From NCBI GenBank assembly GCA_025736915.1, contig CP107049.1:558001-622000 (forward strand): a stretch of 64,000 bases of DNA, given 5' to 3'. The notes beneath the pieces are model-generated. The model was not told where the DNA came from and did no database searches. It saw only the letters and a list, made by a program, of their open reading frames with translations. Of this stretch, positions 18,475 through 27,384 are shown piece by piece. The position numbers and the translations under genes are program-made. Within the stretch, counting starts at the first letter, position 1; every line of letters starts with the position of its first letter. The stretch is from Acinetobacter nosocomialis. Its GTDB lineage: Bacteria; Pseudomonadota; Gammaproteobacteria; Pseudomonadales; Moraxellaceae.

Positions 18475-19127
18475 ATCAACTCTCCTTGTGCCAGCATTGC
18501 CTCTTGCATCGCTTGATAAAGCGCATCTGCTGATTGCGCACCCACTAAGGCAGAAGCCCGATCAAAAATAAAGTAAGGCACACCATTACCTCCTGTACTT
18601 GCAGAGATAAAATCTTGATGATCTTGAATAAACAAATCTTTGATAAGCTCAGGTGAGAAGCCACAACGTTTCGTGATTTTGTATAAAGTGGTGGTATTTC
18701 CGATGTCTAACCCATCATAAAAATATGCAGCAAAGAGTTGTTCTAACAACGCATTGCACTGCTCAGGAGTACCTATTTTTAAAGCTTTATCAAATAAGCG
18801 ATGAGCTTTAGCGGTATTTGGCATCCGTTTAATCTGTTCAAAATCGATCTTAAGCCCAACTTTATGTGCAGCTTTATTGACCTGTTCTTGTCTCATACGG
18901 ACTGCGGTCAAACTACCTAACCGTTTCAAATAAAACGTTTGAAACGGTACACCTTCAACAGCTAAATCAGGTATAAGCTGAACACCTCGCCAATGCACAA
19001 TAACTTTGACTTTGGGGTGAAGCTGATAAAACCTATTTATAGCGATCAGTAACTGACGTTTCCCGATCAAACACCAAGGACAAATAAAGTCAAAAAATAC
19101 ATCAATGTGTAATTGCCGAATCATCAT
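18471..19127 (-). CDS. DsbA-family FrnE / 2-hydroxychromene-2-carboxylate isomerase-like protein
   Basis: A 218-residue thioredoxin-fold protein without a signal peptide. The opening IDVFFDFICPWCLIGKRQL carries a CPWC active site (about residues 17-20), and GNGVPYFIFD (about 178-187) is the cis-proline loop. This group includes FrnE-type disulfide isomerases and glutathione-dependent 2-hydroxychromene-2-carboxylate isomerases of aromatic breakdown. The CPWC motif favours redox chemistry or the FrnE branch. It overlaps both neighbours by four bases, so its product is made together with the Rieske protein and the permease. Confidence 0.84.
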   Translation of the reverse strand: MMIRQLHIDVFFDFICPWCLIGKRQLLIAINRFYQLHPKVKVIVHWRGVQLIPDLAVEGVPFQTFYLKRLGSLTAVRMRQEQVNKAAHKVGLKIDFEQIKRMPNTAKAHRLFDKALKIGTPEQCNALLEQLFAAYFYDGLDIGNTTTLYKITKRCGFSPELIKDLFIQDHQDFISASTGGNGVPYFIFDRASALVGAQSADALYQAMQEAMLAQGELI

Positions 19128-20473
19128 TTGTTATTCATCCCGCATTTTTGTATTTGGTTACCTGAATGATTTTTAAGCTCAGTTATTCCTTGCTGCTCAA
19201 AGCGTGAGATATCTTTGTGATAATGGCGTTTGGCATAAAAAAATACGGCTGCTGCTGCAATACTGACCAATGGCATAAGTTGAAATGCGCTATGTAAACC
19301 AATCACATCAGATACTTTGCCAACGACTAAAGGACCAAGCGCTAAACCAAGAAAATTGTTAGCCAGAGTAAGTGTTGCAAATGCAGAGCCATGAACTGAG
19401 TTATGTGTGAGATTGGCCACCATGGCACTAGATGGCCCATTGGTTCCTAGGGCAATAAACATTCCGAGGCAGATGATAAGTAACTGATTCCGTCCCGCAG
19501 GCATAGCAAAAGCAATGAATAAAAGAACACAACCGAACAAGCAGTATGTAATCGCTAAACTGACCTTACGATCTGGACAGTTACGGCCCAAATAATCACA
19601 CAACATACCGCATAGAATTGTGCCTACTGCACTACATAGCAAAATGACCGCTGCCATCACACCTGCCTTGTCAGTACTCATGCCGTAATAGCGATTGAGA
19701 TAACTCGGCATCCAGACAATTACTGTACCACCCACAAATAATTGCAGACCACTACCAATGTAGGTGGCAATGACTGAACGACTTGAATATAAAGTTTTTA
19801 AAGGGCTTTTAATGTGCTGGGTTTTACTACGAATTTTATTTTGAGGTGCTGCGTTTATTCTGTTTTCTTTCACTAAAATTGGATATAGAAAGGCCAAAAT
19901 GAGACCAAATAAAGCAATGCCTCCAAAAGCCCAACGCCAACCGAAATGCTGTGCGAGTACACCACCTAAAGCCACACCCAAAAACGAGCCAAATACGCCA
20001 CCCGCCATAAAAGCACTGGCGAGTGTTGCACGCATTTCTCGTGGGAAAACAGCCACAACCACCGCGATTCCCACGCTGCCATAAGCAGCTTCACCCACAC
20101 CAACCATAAAACGAGCAATAAACATTTGCTCATAATTTTCAGCCAGTGCACATCCTAAAGTCGCCAAACTCCATAAAGCCGCCATAATGGCCAAGCTTTT
20201 AACTCTTCCAAAACGGTCTGCCATTAAAGACAAAGGCAGAGTCAATAAACCCACCATTAAGGCGACAATGCCACTGAGTAAACCTAACTGACTATCGCTG
20301 AGCAACCACTCATTTTTAAGTAAAGGAAAGACTGCGTTTAAGACTTGTCGAGACATGTAATCTGAAATGAGCAAACCAAATGTCAAAGCAAAAACAAGCC
20401 ATGCATAACGACGAGGTATACTGATTGACGTATCAACATCGCTCATCTGATCTGAATACTGATGTGCATTCAT
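19124..20473 (-). CDS. MFS transporter of the catabolic operon
   Basis: A 449-residue permease with twelve hydrophobic segments and the loop motif MADRFGRVKS (about residues 83-92), resembling the spinster-like and aromatic or organic acid MFS carriers. An unusually strong Shine-Dalgarno, AAGGAGG, precedes the ATG, which fixes the start. It is in the middle of a catabolic operon, so it most likely imports the operon substrate. A perfect inverted repeat lies in the 118-base gap before it. The substrate cannot be told from sequence. Confidence 0.86.
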   Translation of the reverse strand: MNAHQYSDQMSDVDTSISIPRRYAWLVFALTFGLLISDYMSRQVLNAVFPLLKNEWLLSDSQLGLLSGIVALMVGLLTLPLSLMADRFGRVKSLAIMAALWSLATLGCALAENYEQMFIARFMVGVGEAAYGSVGIAVVVAVFPREMRATLASAFMAGGVFGSFLGVALGGVLAQHFGWRWAFGGIALFGLILAFLYPILVKENRINAAPQNKIRSKTQHIKSPLKTLYSSRSVIATYIGSGLQLFVGGTVIVWMPSYLNRYYGMSTDKAGVMAAVILLCSAVGTILCGMLCDYLGRNCPDRKVSLAITYCLFGCVLLFIAFAMPAGRNQLLIICLGMFIALGTNGPSSAMVANLTHNSVHGSAFATLTLANNFLGLALGPLVVGKVSDVIGLHSAFQLMPLVSIAAAAVFFYAKRHYHKDISRFEQQGITELKNHSGNQIQKCGMNNK

Positions 20474-20562
20474 ACGACCTCCTTGTATTTTTTATAATTT
20501 CTATTTAGCTAGTGCAGCAACTCACTTTTAAAAAACAAAGCGGATAAGCTGCACTACATTTG

Positions 20563-20584
20563 AGGCCTAAATTCCGTTAGGCCT
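20563..20584 (-). repeat. Operon-internal hairpin
   Basis: AGGCCTAA and TTAGGCCT are perfect 8-bp arms around six bases, directly after the stop codon of the BKACE gene. There is no T-run on the - strand, so it is not a standard terminator. It could protect the 3' end of the upstream mRNA or lower expression of the downstream genes. Confidence 0.55.
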
Positions 20585-20591
20585 TGTCACA

Positions 20592-21644
20592 TTAATTACG
20601 CTGTGGCACGCCCTTTTGCCCTGCTTTACGATTGGGTGCCATACCATTTGCGATTAGAGTTTCTTCAATACTGTTGTATTGCACCCCAATACGATAAATT
20701 TCACGGGCTTCTTTTCCTGAGGCAATTTCACGGCCTAGTTCATGGGCAATCCGAACGGTTTGCTTAATTTGCTCTACAGATGAAAAACGACGTCCGTGAT
20801 GATCAATGATCGTGTCTTCATTACCAACACGGGCATGTAAACCCATTGCCATCGACATGGTGTTAAAAGGCAACACATTTTTGAGCAGAGACTCAGATGT
20901 CAAAGTACATCCATCGGGTACGCGATGAATAAAATTAAAGAAATTAAATGGGTTTGGACCATCAAAACCGCCACCGATTCCAATCCAAGTTAAGTTTAAC
21001 GGCCCCATATACAACCCTTTACGCACCATACGTTCTAGCGTCTCAAGTCCATGCATACCCGTTAACTGAAAGTGCGGTTGAATATTGTTTTTACATAAGC
21101 GCTTAATATGTTCGGCAACCCATGCTGGCCCTGCTGGCACGGTCATTTCTGCATATGCAGCCTGAGTCGCTGGATGTGCCAATGATGTCCCTTCTAAATA
21201 TTCTGGATAGAGCAATTCCATAATATTCATTTGTGTAGTGTTAATTGCCACCGTAACCTGATCGGGCTTTGGTGTAAGTTCAGCCAACATATGTCGGGTG
21301 TCATCACTTAACCATAGAGCTGCCTCACCTTCACTTTCGGGTGCAAATGAAATCGAACCACCTACCTGAATAATCATGTCAGGCACAGCTTCACGAACAC
21401 CTGCAATAAGTTCATTAAATTTTGACAAGCGTTTAGAGCCTTTACCATCAAGCTCACGGACATGTAAATGCAGCACCGTCGCGCCCGCTTCATAACACTC
21501 AACAGCTTTTTGTATTTGCTCATCCATGGTCACTGGAATATCTTCAGGAAAGTCTTCTGGCATCCATTCGGGTCCATACGGTGCAACCGTGATTACTACT
21601 TTTTCCATATTTTCTGGGTGCAATGAGTCGTCAAAGAATTGCAT
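20592..21644 (-). CDS. BKACE-family beta-keto acid cleavage enzyme
   Basis: Enzymes of this family (Kce and relatives, DUF849) use acetyl-CoA to cleave a beta-keto acid, giving acetoacetate and a new acyl-CoA. Metal ligands are visible in HLHVR (about residues 59-63), and the VTVAINTTQMN, GIGGGFDGPN and VGNEDTI segments fit. I start at MQFFDDSLHP (350 residues), six bases after AGGAG. The family covers many substrates (3-keto-5-aminohexanoate, dehydrocarnitine and others), so the common annotation '3-keto-5-aminohexanoate cleavage' should not be taken literally here. It follows tauD by 59 bases. Confidence 0.87.
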   Translation of the reverse strand: MQFFDDSLHPENMEKVVITVAPYGPEWMPEDFPEDIPVTMDEQIQKAVECYEAGATVLHLHVRELDGKGSKRLSKFNELIAGVREAVPDMIIQVGGSISFAPESEGEAALWLSDDTRHMLAELTPKPDQVTVAINTTQMNIMELLYPEYLEGTSLAHPATQAAYAEMTVPAGPAWVAEHIKRLCKNNIQPHFQLTGMHGLETLERMVRKGLYMGPLNLTWIGIGGGFDGPNPFNFFNFIHRVPDGCTLTSESLLKNVLPFNTMSMAMGLHARVGNEDTIIDHHGRRFSSVEQIKQTVRIAHELGREIASGKEAREIYRIGVQYNSIEETLIANGMAPNRKAGQKGVPQRN

Positions 21645-21703
21645 GTGCATCTCCTTATGTATTTTTAGAATTTTCAATTAGATAAAATTATTAACCTATA
21701 GAT

Positions 21704-22552
21704 TTAATAGGTTGCGTCACCAATAATGCCGGCCCGCTCCATTTTTCGGTGGCAAGGTGGATAATCCATGACTGCATAATGTTGTGTGCTGCGGTTATCC
21801 CAAATGGCAATGCTGTTAGGCTTCCAACGCCAACGCACTTGAAACTCTGGAATATAGGCTTGAGAAATTAAGTAACGTAGTAGTTCAGCTGCGCCCGGAT
21901 TGGCATCTTGTCCAAATCTGACGCGCTCTTTGGTGTGATAGTTACTGAAGTGAGTCGTAAACGCGTTGACGTATAAAATTTTCTCGCCCGTTTCAGGATG
22001 AGTACGTACCACTGGATGCTCAGCATCGGGAAACTTTGCTTTTAAGTCCAAGCGTTTTTCAAGTGGCATAGCAGCACCAAAACTCGCCTCTATGCTGTGG
22101 TAGGCACGTAAGTCAGCAATCTTATTTTTAATATCGTCGGGTAAAGACGCATAGGCCATGACCATATTGGTCCACATAGTATCGCCACCCACTGGTGGGC
22201 ATTCAACACAGTGCAACACACATCCCATCGGTGGAACCTTGCGCCAGCTTGCATCACTGTGCCAAGCATTTTCATAACGATCAACAGGACTTTCAGGATG
22301 TTTATAAATCTGCACCAAACCCGGATGATCAGGATGGCTGCCTACCGCAGGATGATCTTCGAGCTGTCCAAATTTTTCTGCAAATGCGACATGATCCTGA
22401 CGGGTTAAATGCTGATCTCGTAAAAACAACACACGGTGTTTAAGTAGTTGTGTGCGAATTTCAGCAAATAATCCATCATCATAAATCGCATCAGCGAGTT
22501 TGACGCCACTGAGCTCTGCACCAATATTGCAAGTTAACTGTTCAATTTGCAT
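21704..22552 (-). CDS. TauD/TfdA-family 2-oxoglutarate-dependent dioxygenase
   Basis: A 282-residue non-haem iron(II) dioxygenase. The facial triad is His98-x-Asp100 (WHSDASW) and His258 (TQHYAVMDY), with Arg273 or Arg269 for 2-oxoglutarate. The family hydroxylates taurine, other sulfonates, phenoxyacids, carnitine precursors and more. I start at MQIEQLTC because GAAGGGAT lies just upstream; the frame is open five codons further to a TTG. The gene begins 11 bases after the end of the oxidoreductase gene. With a YeiH-type exporter in the same operon, sulfonate attack is one hypothesis. Confidence 0.87.
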   Translation of the reverse strand: MQIEQLTCNIGAELSGVKLADAIYDDGLFAEIRTQLLKHRVLFLRDQHLTRQDHVAFAEKFGQLEDHPAVGSHPDHPGLVQIYKHPESPVDRYENAWHSDASWRKVPPMGCVLHCVECPPVGGDTMWTNMVMAYASLPDDIKNKIADLRAYHSIEASFGAAMPLEKRLDLKAKFPDAEHPVVRTHPETGEKILYVNAFTTHFSNYHTKERVRFGQDANPGAAELLRYLISQAYIPEFQVRWRWKPNSIAIWDNRSTQHYAVMDYPPCHRKMERAGIIGDATY

Positions 22553-22563
22553 AAGAAATCCCT

Positions 22564-23550
22564 TCAAATTACAAAGATTGATGAACCTATTGTTTTACGT
22601 GCTTCCAAATCACGATGAGCTTGTACTGCATCCTTTAGCTCATAGCGCTGATTAATTTCAATTTTGATTCGTCCATGCCGAACATGATCAAATAATTCAT
22701 TTGCAAGTTCTTTCTTCTCGGTTGGATCTGCAATGTAATCTGCCAAAGCTGGACGTGTGACAAACAATGAACCTTTCACGGCAAGTAATACCGGATCAAA
22801 AGCAGGAATTGGACCAGACGCTGTTCCTACGCAGACCAACAAACCACGGCGTTTGAGAGAGTCTAATGAGCTCATGAAAGTGGCTTGGCCAACACTATCG
22901 AAAACGACATTTACACCAACGCCACCTGTTAACTCACGTACACGTTCGGCAACATTTTCATAGCTGTAGTTAATGACATGATCACAACCATGAGCTCGCG
23001 CTACGGCAGCTTTTTCTTCTGAAGATGTGGTACCGATAACAGTCAAGCCAAGTAATTTAGCCCATTGAGAAACGATCAGCCCAACACCACCAGCGGCTGC
23101 ATGTAATAAAATTGAATCGCCCGCTTTAAAGTCATAAATGCGGCGCATCAGATAAGCAGCGGTCAGCCCTCTCATGGTCATGGCAGCCGCTGTTTCACAA
23201 GAAATTTCTTCGGGTAATTTAATTAAAGCATTTGCTGGAATTAGACGGTGGGTGCTATATGCACCTAAGGTATTTAAAAAACCTGTATAAGTAACTCGAT
23301 CACCAACTTTAAGCTGAGTCACTCCTTCGCCTAAAGCTTCAATGACACCTGAAGCTTCGACGCCCATGCCATTAGGCATTGGAATTTGATAGGTTCCATT
23401 ACGAAAATATGTATCGGCATAATTTAGACCGACTGCCACATGACGTAGGCGTACTTCTCCAGCTTTTGGATCTCCTACTTCTACATCTTCATAGCGCATT
23501 ACTTCTGGCGTTCCTGTTCCATAGAAACGTATAGCTTTCGTCAACGTCAT
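22564..23550 (-). CDS. QorA-like NADPH:quinone oxidoreductase
   Basis: A 328-residue zinc-free MDR protein, first gene of the operon. A Rossmann motif LLHAAAGGVGLIVSQWAK is at about residues 145-162, preceded by the GMGVEASGVIEALGEGV substrate-domain segment. The cysteines that bind zinc in alcohol dehydrogenases are missing, as in quinone oxidoreductases. It probably reduces an enone or quinone-like intermediate of the pathway with NADPH. An AraC-type direct repeat lies about 85-117 bases upstream of its start, which marks the probable operon promoter. Confidence 0.86.
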   Translation of the reverse strand: MTLTKAIRFYGTGTPEVMRYEDVEVGDPKAGEVRLRHVAVGLNYADTYFRNGTYQIPMPNGMGVEASGVIEALGEGVTQLKVGDRVTYTGFLNTLGAYSTHRLIPANALIKLPEEISCETAAAMTMRGLTAAYLMRRIYDFKAGDSILLHAAAGGVGLIVSQWAKLLGLTVIGTTSSEEKAAVARAHGCDHVINYSYENVAERVRELTGGVGVNVVFDSVGQATFMSSLDSLKRRGLLVCVGTASGPIPAFDPVLLAVKGSLFVTRPALADYIADPTEKKELANELFDHVRHGRIKIEINQRYELKDAVQAHRDLEARKTIGSSIFVI

Positions 23551-23889
23551 GTCCTATTCCATATTTTGGTTTTTTATTGAGTGCCTATAAAAGCAATAAC
23601 CAAAATTACAACAGTTAGGATATGGGCCACTTTACATTTCACGACACAAGCTTAACGTTTAATGACAGCCGAACTTTACTAAAGTTGGTTTTATATTTAT
23701 CTGACGAAATAAGGATTAAGTTCATACCTATCAAAAATTAAAATAATTCTAAATATTTACGATTTGTTTTTTTAAGTTAGCTTTTTAAATGCACTATTTT
23801 TTAATTAAAAATTCCTTTACCCTGACCTACTTTAACTATTTTTAACTTTCACGTTAGCTCAGGCATTTAATTCAGTTCATTTATTTCTT
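23551..23889. other. Divergent regulatory interval between operon and yddG-like gene
   Basis: 338 bases without a gene. The operator-like motif at 23635-23667 is the main signal on the operon side; the yddG side is AT-rich with no distinct box I can name. Confidence 0.5.
23635..23667. promoter_or_regulatory. Candidate AraC-type operator, copy 2 (operon promoter)
   Basis: CATTTCACGACACA (23635-23648) matches copy 1 at 13 of 14 bases. A second half-site ATGACA (23662-23667) lies exactly 21 bases from ACGACA (23641-23646). Read on the operon strand the halves are TGTCAT and TGTCGT in direct repeat, as expected for an AraC-family activator. Confidence 0.55.
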
Positions 23890-24801
23890 ATGTCAAAAAA
23901 TTTAGCAACACTGATTGGTTTAAGTGCCATCCTGATGTGGGCCTCTATGGTGGGTTTTGTAAAACATATCACGACTGTCATCGGCCCAGATATTGGCATT
24001 ACACTGATTTACTCCTTAAGTGCGTTGCTACTCCTAATTATTTTTAGAGTGCCAAATTTTAAGTTAATTTCTAAAAAATATTTAATTTTAGGTGCAATTT
24101 TATTTATCGCTTATGAGCTCTGCTTTTCGTTTGCACTTGCCTATTCAAAAACTGCTCAACAAGCGATTGAAGTAAGCATTGTGAACTACCTTTGGCCAAG
24201 CTTGACGGTTTTAGCTTTTGTCATTTTTAAAGAGTTAAAATTTAATGTATTTATTATTTTAGGCTTAATCATTTCAATTTTTGGCATTATTTTTATTCAG
24301 ACTGGAAATGGAGATTTTAGTCTAAGTCGAGTTATCGACAACTTTTATAGTAATCCTCTAAGTTATATTTTGGCATTTATAGGTGCCATTATTTGGGCTT
24401 TTTACTGCGTGTTGACTAAGAAAATAGGTAAAGGGCAAAATCCTATTTCTATTTTCTTTATTGGTGTTGCTGCAACCTTGTGGCTAAAGTTGTTGTTTAG
24501 TGGTCAAGCCGTTTTGCCATCACTCGATTTAAATACAACTTTATCTTTAGTATTCGCCTCCACAGCAATTGGGCTAGGTTATGCGGCATGGAATATTGGC
24601 ATTATTCATGGTAACACCACCATGCTAGTAGTTGCTTCTTACTTTACGCCCATCATCTCTTCTCTGCTTGCCATGTTGGTTTTACAAACCGAGTTATCAA
24701 TCAGCTTTTGGCAAGGAACGGCTATGGTTACAGCAGGTTCACTCATCTGCTGGCTTTCAACAAATTGGACAGTTATCCGTTCTTATTTTAAAAAGGATTA
24801 A
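23890..24801 (+). CDS. YddG-like aromatic amino acid exporter (DMT/EamA)
   Basis: A 303-residue protein with ten predicted membrane helices in two EamA repeats. The opening LIGLSAILMWASMVGFVKH and the segment SIVNYLWPSLTVLAF are typical of the YddG branch, which exports aromatic and other amino acids. It is divergent from the catabolic operon and convergent with the racemase gene, whose stop is nine bases from its own. Substrate specificity is inferred from likeness only. Confidence 0.83.
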   Translation: MSKNLATLIGLSAILMWASMVGFVKHITTVIGPDIGITLIYSLSALLLLIIFRVPNFKLISKKYLILGAILFIAYELCFSFALAYSKTAQQAIEVSIVNYLWPSLTVLAFVIFKELKFNVFIILGLIISIFGIIFIQTGNGDFSLSRVIDNFYSNPLSYILAFIGAIIWAFYCVLTKKIGKGQNPISIFFIGVAATLWLKLLFSGQAVLPSLDLNTTLSLVFASTAIGLGYAAWNIGIIHGNTTMLVVASYFTPIISSLLAMLVLQTELSISFWQGTAMVTAGSLICWLSTNWTVIRSYFKKD

Positions 24802-24810
24802 AAGCTTAGG

Positions 24811-25539
24811 TCATACTGATATAGAATTATCTGCAACAGAGTTAGTTTTTTGCTCTAAAGCAAAATTTACAGCTTCTTTTGCATGAATGGCGGTGGTGTC
24901 AAATAACGGTATAGAAAATTTAACATTACCAATCAACATACAAATTTCAGTACAGCCTAAAATAATACCTTCGGCACCTTCCGCAATCAGCTCCTCTACC
25001 ACGGTCACATACTTTTGTTGTGAATCTGGATTAATCACACCTAAGCATAATTCGTCATAAATAATGCGATGCACTGTTTTACGACTGCTTTCATTTGGAA
25101 TAATCACCTCAATTCCATGGTTTTGTAATCTAGCTTTATAAAAGTCTTGTTCCATGGTGAAAGCTGTTCCCAATAGTGCAACCTTACTGATATTTTGACT
25201 TAAAATTTCTTTCGCTGTGGCATCAGCAATATGTATAAATGGAACCGTAATGGCCTCTTCAATTTGAGGGGCTACTTTATGCATGGTATTGGTACATAAC
25301 ACTATACAATCTACCCCAGCTTTCTCTAAATTCATTGCTTGCTGAGCTAAGTATTCGCCTGCCTCTTGCCATAGACCTTTCGATTGTAAAGCGGCTATTT
25401 CTTGAAAATCGACACTACTTAAAATGACTTTAGCCGAATGTAACTTGCCTAATTTGTTCTGAACTGTTCTATTCATTTGTTGATAATAAAGCGATGTAGA
25501 CTCCCAGCTCATTCCACCTATTAAGCCAATCGTTTTCAT
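24811..25539 (-). CDS. Aspartate/glutamate racemase family protein
   Basis: A 242-residue PLP-independent racemase-type protein. The two catalytic cysteines are in LCTNTMH (about residue 82) and LGCTEI (about 195), and the N-terminus MKTIGLIGGMSWESTSLYY is the signature of the aspartate racemase/YgeA-like group. It probably interconverts D- and L-amino acids in the cytoplasm; YgeA-type proteins accept substrates other than aspartate. It is transcribed alone, convergent with the amino acid exporter. Confidence 0.87.
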   Translation of the reverse strand: MKTIGLIGGMSWESTSLYYQQMNRTVQNKLGKLHSAKVILSSVDFQEIAALQSKGLWQEAGEYLAQQAMNLEKAGVDCIVLCTNTMHKVAPQIEEAITVPFIHIADATAKEILSQNISKVALLGTAFTMEQDFYKARLQNHGIEVIIPNESSRKTVHRIIYDELCLGVINPDSQQKYVTVVEELIAEGAEGIILGCTEICMLIGNVKFSIPLFDTTAIHAKEAVNFALEQKTNSVADNSISV

Positions 25540-25676
25540 TCGTTTCAGTCCTTTTATTTGATCTATTCTTTATAGCCATAAAAAGCTAAACATGACTAGA
25601 AGGAAATTGCTCTCTTTATTAAATCTATAAACTGTTTTATAAAATATATTTTTTAAAACTAATTAGTAAAAACTTT

Positions 25677-26183
25677 ATGTTAGAAACAGACCGTTTAATC
25701 TTAAAACCATTTGTTCAAGAAGATTTATCTACAGTCATTGAGATGTTACAAGACAAAGATTTTATGGCTTTTTCACCTTATGGTCACTTAACACCTGAAG
25801 CTGCAACGACTCGTTTTTTCGAAATATTAGAGCATTATAAAAAGTATAATTTTGGAAAAATGGCTGTGGTCTTAAAAGATACTCATCAAATTATTGGTTA
25901 TTGTGGGTTTGAAATTTGTGAAGTTGATGGCAAAACAGAAGCTGAACTAGGTTTTAGACTTATTAAAACTCAACGAAATAAAGGCTATATTGTTGAAGCT
26001 TCACTTAAGTTACTAGATGACATGAAAAATCGAAATTTTAAGCATGTGATCGCTTTTTCAGAAAATGATAATTTACCTGCTCACAACCTATTAAATAAGC
26101 TTGGTTTTGAAAAAACCAACTCATCTAGTTATATGGATATGGATGTTATCTTCTTCAAAAAAGATCTATTATTTTCTTCATAA
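25677..26183 (+). CDS. GNAT-family N-acetyltransferase (RimJ/RimL-like)
   Basis: A 168-residue acetyltransferase of the RimJ/RimL type: it opens with LETDRLILKPF and has an EAELGFRLIKTQRNKGY segment (about residues 90-106) for acetyl-CoA binding and a DNLPAHNLLNKLGFEKT segment (about 138-154). It transfers an acetyl group from acetyl-CoA to an amine, possibly a protein N-terminus or a small metabolite. No strong ribosome-binding site is visible. Neighbours do not suggest a target. Confidence 0.85.
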   Translation: MLETDRLILKPFVQEDLSTVIEMLQDKDFMAFSPYGHLTPEAATTRFFEILEHYKKYNFGKMAVVLKDTHQIIGYCGFEICEVDGKTEAELGFRLIKTQRNKGYIVEASLKLLDDMKNRNFKHVIAFSENDNLPAHNLLNKLGFEKTNSSSYMDMDVIFFKKDLLFSS

Positions 26184-26333
26184 GTATTATTCCTATAGAA
26201 AACTTTAAGTTAATGAAGATCTATTTGCTTCAAAGAAGCCATCATTAAACGCACATCAAAAAATATAAGAATTCACGCAAATTTCACGACAGCCTCTTTA
26301 ATTTAATCTTATAAAGTTGGCTAGGATTCATTC

Positions 26334-26906
26334 ATGAAAATTATAACTACTGCCTTAGGGCTGATTACCTTAGTAGGTCTAACAGCATGCAAAAGTGTGC
26401 CTAGTTATTCAAGTGATTATGGTAAAGCCGAACAACAAATTACGGGTGTTACATTAAATGATGAACAAGCACTAGAGATTGGTAATCACTTTGTTGCTGC
26501 GTTTAACACTTTGGGCACACCATCCTTTGTAAGTAATGCAAGTAGTCTTTATGCAGATCAGCTCTATATCAACGATACCCTCTCACAGTTCTCTCAGAAA
26601 AAAGATTTGATTAAACACTTTGAGGGTATGAACACACGCGTCAGTAAGGTCACAGTCAAACTCATTAGTGCAACTCATCATCAAGATAGTGCTTACATCC
26701 ATTGGTACATGACCTATGACTTTAAAATGCTAGGACGCTCGAAAACTATGGCTTCCTACGGAATTAGCCAAATCAAAATTAATGATCAACAGAAAATCAT
26801 TTTCCAACAAGATTTCTGGGACCCAGCAAACGGTCTTTATCGTTCTTTACCTGTATTTGGAGGAGTTTATAAATGGATATTGCCGTTCAAAAAAGCCGAG
26901 TCTTAA
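26334..26906 (+). CDS. NTF2/SnoaL-like lipoprotein
   Basis: A 190-residue lipoprotein with lipobox VGLTAC (Cys about residue 19). The mature part has the cone-shaped NTF2-like pattern: a helix AFNTLGTPSFVSNASSLYAD, then KDLIKHFEGMN and paired strands ending in a QQDFWDPANGLYR motif. Genes of this kind are commonly found with FAD oxidoreductase, DUF1365 and cyclopropane-synthase-like genes in gammaproteobacterial lipid clusters, and here such genes follow about 2 kb downstream on the other strand. It overlaps the next gene by 34 bases. The exact role is unknown. Confidence 0.75.
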   Translation: MKIITTALGLITLVGLTACKSVPSYSSDYGKAEQQITGVTLNDEQALEIGNHFVAAFNTLGTPSFVSNASSLYADQLYINDTLSQFSQKKDLIKHFEGMNTRVSKVTVKLISATHHQDSAYIHWYMTYDFKMLGRSKTMASYGISQIKINDQQKIIFQQDFWDPANGLYRSLPVFGGVYKWILPFKKAES

Positions 26907-27367
26907 TACTTCTAGGTATTTTAATTGCATCTCACGCAAATGCGGCTGAACTAAAGAAATGTAGTTCAGCACCTTTAATGGTAACGAGTCAAAAAGTAGG
27001 AAATGTCAGTTACTTTGCTGAAGACTGCTTAAAAAGCTGGCAAAACCAAAGCATAAAAATGGATTTTAGCTATAACCGAGATATTCCCGAATGGGCATTT
27101 AAGCGGGCGGCAGCACACTATTTGAAGAAAAATATTAGTGGTTTTGATGCAAAATCTCCACTTAATCATATTAATGAGCTTTATAAACCAATTAAGAGCG
27201 GAGATTTATATAGCCTTTACTATCAACATGAAAATCAAAAACTGGAGTTAAAGTTAAATCAAAAACTACTAGGTTCTATAAATAATCCAAATGCAAATCA
27301 ATATTTTAAAATCTGGTTTGGTAGCGAACCATTTAATGCTAAATTAAAACAACAACTATTAAATTAA
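26873..27367 (+). CDS. Chalcone-isomerase-like periplasmic protein
   Basis: A 164-residue exported protein: signal peptide ending at SHANA (about residue 24). The C-terminal KIWFGSEPFNAKLKQQLL is the typical ending of bacterial chalcone-isomerase-like proteins, which probably bind fatty acids rather than flavonoids. A strong GGAG lies 12 bases before the ATG, inside the lipoprotein gene, so the two are co-translated. It probably works with the membrane lipid enzymes encoded downstream on the opposite strand; this is inferred from similar clusters in other proteobacteria. Confidence 0.75.
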   Translation: MDIAVQKSRVLILLGILIASHANAAELKKCSSAPLMVTSQKVGNVSYFAEDCLKSWQNQSIKMDFSYNRDIPEWAFKRAAAHYLKKNISGFDAKSPLNHINELYKPIKSGDLYSLYYQHENQKLELKLNQKLLGSINNPNANQYFKIWFGSEPFNAKLKQQLLN

Positions 27368-27384
27368 TGGCTTAATAAAATCTT

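Noticed and set aside
26280-26292. ATTTCACGACAG upstream of the NTF2-like lipoprotein gene
   Set aside because: Resembles the AraC-type half-site, but there is no second half 21 bases away; taken as a chance match and a warning about single half-sites.
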